From Microvirga lupini (GTDB lineage: Bacteria > Pseudomonadota > Alphaproteobacteria > Rhizobiales > Beijerinckiaceae): DNA of 61,325 bases. The notes under the pieces were generated by a model that saw only the letters and a program-made list of their open reading frames with translations, was not told the origin of the DNA and did not search any database. Positions 55,288-61,325 of the stretch are shown here, piece by piece (positions within the stretch are counted from its first letter, which is position 1; the number at the start of each line of letters is the position of its first letter). The stretch covers positions 263,279-324,603 of the forward strand of contig KI912045.1 of NCBI GenBank assembly GCA_000517005.1, in the 5' to 3' direction. A program made the position numbers and the translations under genes.

Positions 55288-55614
55288 TCAGGTCGTGCGG
55301 GTCGTGCGTCTGCGCTTCGGCGCGAGGACGGGCGTCTCGCCTCCTTCGGCAACGGGAGCGACGGCGGGGCTGCGCTTCTTGCGGGTCTTCGGCACGGCAG
55401 GACTGGGAAGCTCTTCATCAGCCGTCATGCTCGTCATGCCCAAAGGCGCCGGATCGATGATCGGCGCCTTCGTGCTGGCCGCCTCGTCGCGCTCGCCGAG
55501 AATCTCCCGCTCCGCCTGATACCAATATTCATCGGCGCGGCCATGAATGCTCCCGTGGCGTATCCAAAGCTCATATGCCCGTTCACGGATTCGTTCTTCG
55601 AGTTGCTTGTCCAT
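55288..55614 (-). CDS. DUF2934-domain protein
   Basis: A 108-aa protein. The N-terminal 40 residues (LEERIRERAYELWIRHGSIHGRADEYWYQAEREIL) are the DUF2934 motif, often found as short proteins in Rhizobiales beside glycogen or stress genes. The C-terminal half is Pro/Lys/Arg-rich and ends RRRTTRTT, unlikely to be folded. AAGAG precedes the ATG. The function of the family is unknown. It is on the same strand as glgC but about 150 bp downstream of no other gene; an own promoter is likely. Confidence 0.75.
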   Translation of the reverse strand: MDKQLEERIRERAYELWIRHGSIHGRADEYWYQAEREILGERDEAASTKAPIIDPAPLGMTSMTADEELPSPAVPKTRKKRSPAVAPVAEGGETPVLAPKRRRTTRTT

Positions 55615-55987
55615 GATCGCTCTTTATCCTGATTCCGTGCCTCGCCCAGATGACGCGCAAGCGGGCCGGGCATGCCCGGTCACAAGGTTACGCGTTCATC
55701 GAATATGAACTGTGTAAATTATTAGGCGGTTCCAGCGAATAGCAACGGCTGCACGCTGAAACTGAGGCGATTGTTTGCCTGGAGTTCGAGCGAATACGGA
55801 TAAAGATTTCACCCCCCCGCCAAACAGGACCGGGACGTGGGCAAGCTCATGACGTCCAAAGGGTTGCCCCGGGAGCAACCGCTGGGTGATTGGCCGATCG
55901 GATGCAGATCTGGCCGGCTGGAATGCAGATCCGGGATCGGTCGATCGGAACCTTGGCTTCAATCCCGAGTTGGCAAGTTATTCCGTT
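55615..55987. other. Gene-free interval
   Basis: This 373-bp gap separates the DUF2934 gene (minus) from the phospholipase-D-like gene (plus). A lower-GC patch near 55690-55745 (TGTGTAAATTATTAGGCGG region) may be promoter DNA. No convincing frame or RNA is present; an open frame in phase with the next gene starts at 55886 but lacks a good ribosome site and family similarity. Confidence 0.4.
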
Positions 55988-57499
55988 ATGACCGTGGCTG
56001 ACGTGCAACTTTTGGAAGAAACGACAAGCAGGCAGGCACTTGACACAGCCCGCAGGGCGGCGCGACCGGCTGCTGGGCCTATTCTGCGTCCAGGGCAGAA
56101 TTGCTGGCGCGTGGCTCAATCCGATCGTGCAAGTGTCCTGATCGACGGCGCCTCTTACTTCGCCCATCTCGAAGCGGCCTTGCGCAAGGCCCAACGCTCG
56201 ATCCTCATCGTCGGCTGGGATTTCGACGGCAGCATCCGCCTGCGCCCCGATGTCGGCGCCGAGGATTCGCCACCCCTAGGTCCCCTGCTCCGCTCGCTCG
56301 TCGAGGAGCGGCCCGATCTCGAAGTCAGGATTCTCGTATGGAGCATTGCCGTCGTGCATGCGCCCGGCGCACCGGGACCGCTGATCTTCGGCGCCGACTG
56401 GCAGAACCACCCGCGACTGCACCTCAAGCTCGACACGCATCATCCGCTCTACGCCGCCCATCATCAGAAGATCGTCAGCATCGACGACAGCTTGGCCTTC
56501 ACCGGAGGCATGGACCTGACCGTCGAGCGCTGGGACACCCATCGCCACGCCTGCGACGATCCGCTCCGGCTGAGGGGCGACGGGAGCATCTACGAGCCCG
56601 TGCACGATCTTCAGATGGCCGTGGACGGCGACGCTGCGCGGGCCATTGCCCAGGTCGGCTATGAGCGCTGGAAATTTGCGACCGGTGAAGAGCTTGCGCC
56701 GTCTCCTACGGGCTCCGATCCTTGGCCGCCCGATCTCACACCCGATTTTCACCATGCGCCGATCGCCATCGCCCGCACCTATCCGGCCTGGGGAGAGCAG
56801 CCTGCCGTCAATGAGGCCGCAGCGCTGACCTTGGATGCACTCTCGGCGGCGCGGGAGACGATCTACATCGAAGCGCAGTACATGACGGCGCCTTATGTCG
56901 GCGACGTTCTGGAGCGCCATCTCGCCGATCCCGACGGCCCCGAGATCGTCGTCATCCAGACGCACGAGTCCCACGGCTGGGCCGAGGAGCTGGTCATGGG
57001 CACCAACCGCGACCGGCTGATCCGCCGCCTGCGCAAATGCGACCATCACAGCCGGCTCCGCGTCTACTACCCGGTCGTTCCCGGTAGCGAGGGCGGCGAA
57101 TGCCAGGTTCTTATCCATTCCAAGGTCATCATCGTCGATGACGTGTTCCTGCGCATCGGCTCCTCGAACCTGAACAACCGTTCGATCGGTCTCGACAGCG
57201 AATGCGATGCCGCCATCGAGGCCACGACGGAGGAGATGCGGCAAACGATCGTCCAGCTCCGGAATCGTCTGATCGCGGAGCATCTCGAGGTCGATCCGGA
57301 GACGTTCAGCGGGGCAATCGCCAGCAATGACGGGTCCGTCATCGCAGCCATCGAGCAGTTCAACACCGGCGTCCGCAGCCTTCGCGCCTTCAAGGCCATG
57401 TCGGACGACGGACCGGATGTGCCGGCAACGGGCACGGGACTTCTGGACCCTCTCGAACCCTTCGAGCCCCTCTCGCTGTTCCGGCGCCGCAAGGAGTGA
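55988..57499 (+). CDS. Phospholipase D / cardiolipin synthase-like protein
   Basis: A protein of about 503 aa with two complete HKD motifs: His159-x-Lys161-x4-Asp166 (HHQKIVSIDD, then GGMDLTVERWD) and His377-x-Lys379-x4-Asp384 (IHSKVIIVDD, then SSNLNNRSIG). Enzymes of this type transfer phosphatidyl groups, making cardiolipin or cutting phospholipids at the membrane. No membrane segment is visible, like E. coli ClsB. The downstream convergent genes encode YbhN-like and EEP-like proteins, the same trio as E. coli ybhP-clsB-ybhN. ATG 55988 has a weak ribosome site, so the N-terminus is uncertain. Confidence 0.87.
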   Translation: MTVADVQLLEETTSRQALDTARRAARPAAGPILRPGQNCWRVAQSDRASVLIDGASYFAHLEAALRKAQRSILIVGWDFDGSIRLRPDVGAEDSPPLGPLLRSLVEERPDLEVRILVWSIAVVHAPGAPGPLIFGADWQNHPRLHLKLDTHHPLYAAHHQKIVSIDDSLAFTGGMDLTVERWDTHRHACDDPLRLRGDGSIYEPVHDLQMAVDGDAARAIAQVGYERWKFATGEELAPSPTGSDPWPPDLTPDFHHAPIAIARTYPAWGEQPAVNEAAALTLDALSAARETIYIEAQYMTAPYVGDVLERHLADPDGPEIVVIQTHESHGWAEELVMGTNRDRLIRRLRKCDHHSRLRVYYPVVPGSEGGECQVLIHSKVIIVDDVFLRIGSSNLNNRSIGLDSECDAAIEATTEEMRQTIVQLRNRLIAEHLEVDPETFSGAIASNDGSVIAAIEQFNTGVRSLRAFKAMSDDGPDVPATGTGLLDPLEPFEPLSLFRRRKE

Positions 57500-57502
57500 C
57501 GT

Positions 57503-58447
57503 TCAGGCTTTCGCTTCGACTCCCGCACTGGCCTCGCAGGTGCTGCTCCTGCGGCGATAGAACAGTTCCGTAACCGCAAACAGAATGCTTCCCAAGCCGA
57601 GCGGGACGAGGAAATAGACGAACCGGAACACCAGGAGAGGTCCGATCAGGTCGTTCTGCGGCAGCAGATACATGACCACGCTCTCGATCACCCCAAGACC
57701 GCCGGGAACATGGCTGACGAGGGCCGTCGCATTGGCGATCACATAGACGGATGCCACGCCCAGATAAGCCACGTCGGCAACGGCCGCGAGCGCCTGATGG
57801 AGGCAGGCCGCCACGAAGGCGAAATTGACGGAGCCGATCAGCACCTGCCCGATGGCCAACCGCAGCGGCGGCACCTCGAGCGACCAGCGCCGGATCCTCA
57901 AAGGCTTTCGGACGAAGGCGGAGAGGATCAGGTACAAAGCAGGCACTGCAAGACAGCCGATGCCCAAGGCGACGACGACGGGCTGCGTGAGTCCCGTGAT
58001 CTCCACCGCCAGCCCGAAACGCAGCAGGAGCGCCGCGCCGCCCAAGACCATGAGGCCCAGCCCGACGGTGATACCGCAGAAGACGATCACCTTGGCGACT
58101 TCACCCGTTCTCAAGCCCCAGCGGCTGTAGAAACGATAGCGGACCGCACCGCTGCTCAAGGCGGCCAATCCGATATTGTGGCCGAGGGACAAGGCCGTGA
58201 ATGAGGCCAAGGCCGCTTTCGGATAAGGCAGCGGCCGCTTCACATAGCGCAGGGCAAGATAATCGAAGAATGTCAGGGACAGGTAGCTCGCAGCCGCGAA
58301 CCCGGCAGCGCCCAGAAGCCTTGGCACGGGCACGGCCGTGACGGCGGCGATCAGCTGGTCCAGGCTGTAGCGGCTGAGCGTGCGGTAGAGCAGGAAGGCT
58401 GCAAGGCCGATGGCAGCCGCAGCAATCACATATTTCCAATTCCGCAT
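57503..58447 (-). CDS. YbhN/UPF0104-family membrane protein (LPG synthase TM-like)
   Basis: A 314-aa integral membrane protein with about eight segments. The family is related to the flippase half of lysylphosphatidylglycerol synthase (MprF). Typical are FTALSLGHNIGLAALSSGAVRYRFYSRWGL, and a late HVPGGLGVIESVVMYLLP, the conserved GGLG-E motif. It probably moves or handles phospholipids, but no reaction is proved. GAGGAGAG precedes the ATG. Its stop is only three bases from the stop of the phospholipase-D-like gene on the other strand. Confidence 0.85.
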   Translation of the reverse strand: MRNWKYVIAAAAIGLAAFLLYRTLSRYSLDQLIAAVTAVPVPRLLGAAGFAAASYLSLTFFDYLALRYVKRPLPYPKAALASFTALSLGHNIGLAALSSGAVRYRFYSRWGLRTGEVAKVIVFCGITVGLGLMVLGGAALLLRFGLAVEITGLTQPVVVALGIGCLAVPALYLILSAFVRKPLRIRRWSLEVPPLRLAIGQVLIGSVNFAFVAACLHQALAAVADVAYLGVASVYVIANATALVSHVPGGLGVIESVVMYLLPQNDLIGPLLVFRFVYFLVPLGLGSILFAVTELFYRRRSSTCEASAGVEAKA

Positions 58448-58553
58448 CCGCTCTCCTCAATCCGATCGGGCTTGTCCGCTGAGAGCGGCTCCGTTCCAGG
58501 AGCTAAACGCGGTGGAGAGCCCTCTGATCCGTCGCTCTTGCCTCACGCGTCTC

Positions 58554-59327
58554 TTATTCCTGTGCATGGGCAAGGCTGGGCCTGTGCGCCCTGCCATGGG
58601 CGATCTGGAACTCCACCAGGAGCGGCAGGTGATCCGAGGCGACGCGGGCGAGAGGGGATCGCACGGTCTCGACCCGCAGGACGCGAATCGAGCGACTGAC
58701 GAAGACATGGTCGAGGCGCAGGATCGGCAGCCGGGAGGGAAAGGTTGCCTTGGGCCGTGGCAATCGAGCCTCCGTTTGAGCATCGCAAAGATGCGCAACC
58801 AGGCGTTGATAGGCCCGCGATCTCGGCGTGGCGTTGAAATCTCCCACCAGGATCACCGGTTCCCGGCAGGCCTGATGTCCGAGCCAGTGCGGACCCAGCA
58901 GGGTATCGATCTGAGCCAGCCGCTCGTGCCGGCGCAAACCCAGATGGGTGTTGATCACCTGAACCTCGATGCCGCCGACCTGGACCGAGGCCCAGAGCGC
59001 CCCCCGCGGCTCCAGGCTCGTCTTGCGGGCCCATCCCGGGAGTGCCTCTGCCTTCACCAGCTGCGACGGCCTGTGGGTCAGGATGGCATTGCCGTATTCC
59101 TCCTCGAGAACCTTCAGGCTGGCATGAAAATGCACGTGCATTCCAAGTGCCTGCGCGATCGCATGGGCCTGATCGATCCGGCCCGTGCGGTGGCGTCCCA
59201 CATCGAGTTCCTGGAGGGCGACCACATCCGGCTCATAGGCCGCGATCACATCGGCGATCCGCGAAGGCGAGAGCCGTCCGTCCGTCCCGAGGCAGCGGTG
59301 CACGTTGTAGGTCAGGATTCGCGGCAC
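58554..59327 (-). CDS. Endonuclease/exonuclease/phosphatase family protein (YbhP-like)
   Basis: A protein of about 257 aa with the EEP fold: RILTYNVHRCLGTDG at the start, PDVVALQELDVGR (metal-binding Glu), VINTHLGLRRHERLAQ, ILVGDFNATPRSRAY and the C-terminal SDHLPLLVEF with the general-base His. It may be a phosphodiesterase or phosphatase acting on lipid head groups; the neighbours suggest membrane-lipid work. GTG 59327 with AAGGGGG upstream is chosen, because the family begins there. It is likely co-transcribed with the YbhN-like gene 106 bp downstream. Confidence 0.85.
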   Translation of the reverse strand: MPRILTYNVHRCLGTDGRLSPSRIADVIAAYEPDVVALQELDVGRHRTGRIDQAHAIAQALGMHVHFHASLKVLEEEYGNAILTHRPSQLVKAEALPGWARKTSLEPRGALWASVQVGGIEVQVINTHLGLRRHERLAQIDTLLGPHWLGHQACREPVILVGDFNATPRSRAYQRLVAHLCDAQTEARLPRPKATFPSRLPILRLDHVFVSRSIRVLRVETVRSPLARVASDHLPLLVEFQIAHGRAHRPSLAHAQE

Positions 59328-59472
59328 TTGGCCCCCTTCTCGTCGTGCCTCTCCATGACAGCGGCCGCTTCGGGAGACACATCCAGTACGGTTTGAAGCC
59401 AAACACACACCGGAGGGGCTTGGATCCCGCCAAGCCTGACAATTCACCCAGGAGGCTATCCACCCGCTCGAC

Positions 59473-60777
59473 TTATCCCGTGGGTTTCGAATGGAACGGA
59501 CGGAGGGTCACGAGCGCGGTGGCAAGGGCAACCGCAGAAATCCACCACCCCTGCCAAGCGCCATGGCTGACAAGCGCAATCGCGCTGACCGACATGAGAG
59601 TCATGAGGCCGACGCGACGGATATCGGCCGATGCGCCCGAAAGACACTTCAGCACCCAGAGGACGAGCGCGGTCAGGAGGAGAGCCCCGACCGCCCCCAG
59701 CTCGACCCACACTTGCAGGAAAGCGTTGTGGGGATGGCCGACCTTCAGCATCTCTCGGTACGCGGGGTTGATTTCGGCCGCAACCGGATGACTGCCCATA
59801 TGCGGCGACGATGCGAAACCCGTTCCGAAGATCGGATAGTGACGGGTGACATCGCTAAAGGCCTGCCAGAGTTCGATGCGCTCCCGCGAGTGCCCTGCCT
59901 TGGTCGCTTCGATCACGTTGTCAGGCACGGATCTGGCAATGGTGCCCCCGAAGAAGGGCTGTATCCAGATCAGTCCGAGAAGGATGACCGCGAGCAAACG
60001 CTTCACCCAGACGAAAGGGGCGTAGCTCAGCGCGAATGTCCCGGTAGCGGCCAGCAGGCCGAGTTTTGCGGCCTCGCTATCGGATACCAGGATGGTCGCC
60101 ACGATTCCGAGCAGGAGAACTGGAAAAAGCGTCCGCTGCCTGCGGTAGCCGAGGAGGACGAGGACCGGCCCCAGCAGAAGAAACAGCGTTACGACCGGCC
60201 TGTTGTGAACGAAAGCATTGGCGCGATCGGGGAGCAGTTTCCGCAGGGGAAAGTTGAGCAGGATCTCCGCGGCTATCAACCCTGCGGCGATCAGCATGGT
60301 CCCTGCAAGGGCTCCGACCATCCATCGGGGCGGCGGCGCGGCACGCCAGCTCACGACCAGGGCAGCGATCGAGACGACCGGGAGGATGGCCTCGCCCCAG
60401 GCAAACAAACCCGAGGCCGGTCTGATCGCCCAGCCGAGGGAGATCAGAGGATAGGCAAGCCCGCAAAGCACGAGGATGAGAGCACCTGTCCGCTGCCCTT
60501 TCAGCGCCGAACGATCGAGGCCGATGGCACCGGAGGCGAGACGTGAGGCAAGCACGAAAAGAGCGGCGCAGGTTAGAAATAACGGAGAAGACCGATTGGC
60601 GATCGCCATCGCTACCGGAAGAAAAACGATCAAGCCATGACCGATATTGTCAAGATGAATGCTGATGTTTCGATATTTGCCAGAAATCAGGCGTGTCGAG
60701 ATTGCTTCGGAATTCATATGACCCTGCATGTCGACGGCATATTTTTGTTTACCGTCCTCTTCATAGTCCGCAAACAT
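59473..60777 (-). CDS. O-antigen ligase / Wzy-type membrane protein
   Basis: A 434-aa protein with about ten membrane segments. The large periplasmic loop typical of O-antigen ligases and polymerases includes HSRERIELWQAFSDVTRHYPIFGTGFASSPHMG and the hallmark VGHPHNAFLQVWVELGAVGALLL. Such enzymes join polysaccharide chains to lipid A core or polymerise them. No glycosyltransferase or LPS gene is next to it here, so the substrate is unknown. About 40 polar residues precede the first membrane segment; in-frame ATGs at 60729 and 60717 may be the real start. Confidence 0.85.
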   Translation of the reverse strand: MFADYEEDGKQKYAVDMQGHMNSEAISTRLISGKYRNISIHLDNIGHGLIVFLPVAMAIANRSSPLFLTCAALFVLASRLASGAIGLDRSALKGQRTGALILVLCGLAYPLISLGWAIRPASGLFAWGEAILPVVSIAALVVSWRAAPPPRWMVGALAGTMLIAAGLIAAEILLNFPLRKLLPDRANAFVHNRPVVTLFLLLGPVLVLLGYRRQRTLFPVLLLGIVATILVSDSEAAKLGLLAATGTFALSYAPFVWVKRLLAVILLGLIWIQPFFGGTIARSVPDNVIEATKAGHSRERIELWQAFSDVTRHYPIFGTGFASSPHMGSHPVAAEINPAYREMLKVGHPHNAFLQVWVELGAVGALLLTALVLWVLKCLSGASADIRRVGLMTLMSVSAIALVSHGAWQGWWISAVALATALVTLRPFHSKPTG

Positions 60778-61325
60778 GCGCGTTCTCGTTGTTCATAAAC
60801 CTGAAATCCGGCAACCCGATCTTCGCGGGGCATCGGCACAATACACTTAGACACTTAGCCGGCCAGACGAGCAGCGGCATCAGTAAGCGAGACGCAACAA
60901 TATTCACAGCCCGGTCAGGATGGGAATGCCCCTGAAATGGCGGAATGCCGCTATCCGGTAGCCTGCTGATGGATCGGCGCAAGCTCCTAGCGGCGGGTTC
61001 CCATGATACCGATCAGTCCAGTTCGCAGCAATGGAAAGGGATTGGCTCGGCTTGATGCCCGTCAGCCGTAGGGTCTGCAACGGCGGCGGCAATGGACGCG
61101 GCTCAGAAACGGAACGGGAGCCGTGCGTACATCCGGCAACGGCTCCCGTCTCCTTGACCGGCTGCCGCTGCAACCGGATTGGCTTATCATAATCCAGACC
61201 GACCCGACCGGGACGGGGCATAGGAGGTATGCTGCTCCTCCCGTTGAGGCTGCCCCACCCTCCGGGGGCATAGGCACGATGCGCCAAAAGGGGCTTGCGC
61301 CGTTGCTCCTGCGCGGTATGGCATG
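60778..61325. other. Gene-free right end
   Basis: In these 548 bp I find no reading frame that resembles a protein. Frames at 60904-61287 and 61062-61277 on the minus strand are Pro/Arg/Gly-rich with no motif. The part next to the ligase-like gene likely holds its promoter. A short direct repeat ACACTTAG-ACACTTAG lies near 60844-60858. Confidence 0.45.

Noticed and set aside
60904-61287. Possible small gene at the right edge
   Set aside because: Pro/Arg/Gly-rich, no ribosome site, no motif.

Overview
This window is high-GC alphaproteobacterial chromosome, most likely Hyphomicrobiales (Methylobacteriaceae, Microvirga/Methylobacterium-like). That placement is an inference from gene content and style: several LIV-type ABC transporters, a fused urease gamma/beta subunit, a urt-ure super-operon, a combined glycogen/trehalose locus, and short composite palindromic repeats between genes. 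I saw no rRNA, tRNA, CRISPR array, transposase or phage gene.

Layout. 1-7332: intergenic repeats, a PaaI-type thioesterase, a DMT exporter, a complete LIV-type ABC transporter of unknown substrate (about 1966-6794) and a Gre-like factor. 7352-9553: repeats around a diguanylate cyclase with two tandem PAS-like modules. 9554-23395: an aromatic-acid-CoA catabolic locus. Its minus arm encodes an aryl-CoA ligase, a fused flavin monooxygenase/Old Yellow Enzyme reductase, an SDR, a MarR regulator, an enoyl-CoA hydratase, an acyl-CoA dehydrogenase and a RidA-like protein. Its divergent plus arm encodes a second complete LIV-type ABC transporter and an arylformamidase-like hydrolase. The enzyme set matches the aerobic 2-aminobenzoyl-CoA (anthranilate) route known from Azoarcus. 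Two nearly identical 22-bp palindromes lie upstream of the catabolic genes and are probable MarR operators.

23450-27657: small hypotheticals, an L,D-transpeptidase and SelO. 27676-38774: one long minus-strand series urtABCDE-ureD-ureAB-ureC-ureE-ureF-ureG-ureJ covering urea import, hydrolysis and nickel supply, preceded by a good sigma-54 -24/-12 promoter. 39054-55134: glycogen and trehalose metabolism, with glgA1, treZ, a giant MalQ-TreY fusion, glgB, glgX, glgA2 and glgC. GlgC/GlgA/GlgB build glycogen, GlgX and MalQ trim and rearrange it, and TreY/TreZ turn maltodextrin ends into trehalose. 55288-60777: a DUF2934 protein, a phospholipase-D/YbhN-like/endonuclease-phosphatase trio resembling E. 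coli clsB-ybhN-ybhP, and an O-antigen-ligase-like membrane protein. 60778-61325 holds no gene I can support.

The most interesting unit is the 9.5-23.4 kb locus. Import, possible deformylation, CoA activation, dearomatisation and beta-oxidation-like steps sit together under one apparent MarR regulon, including a RidA homologue that lacks the usual carboxylate-binding arginine.
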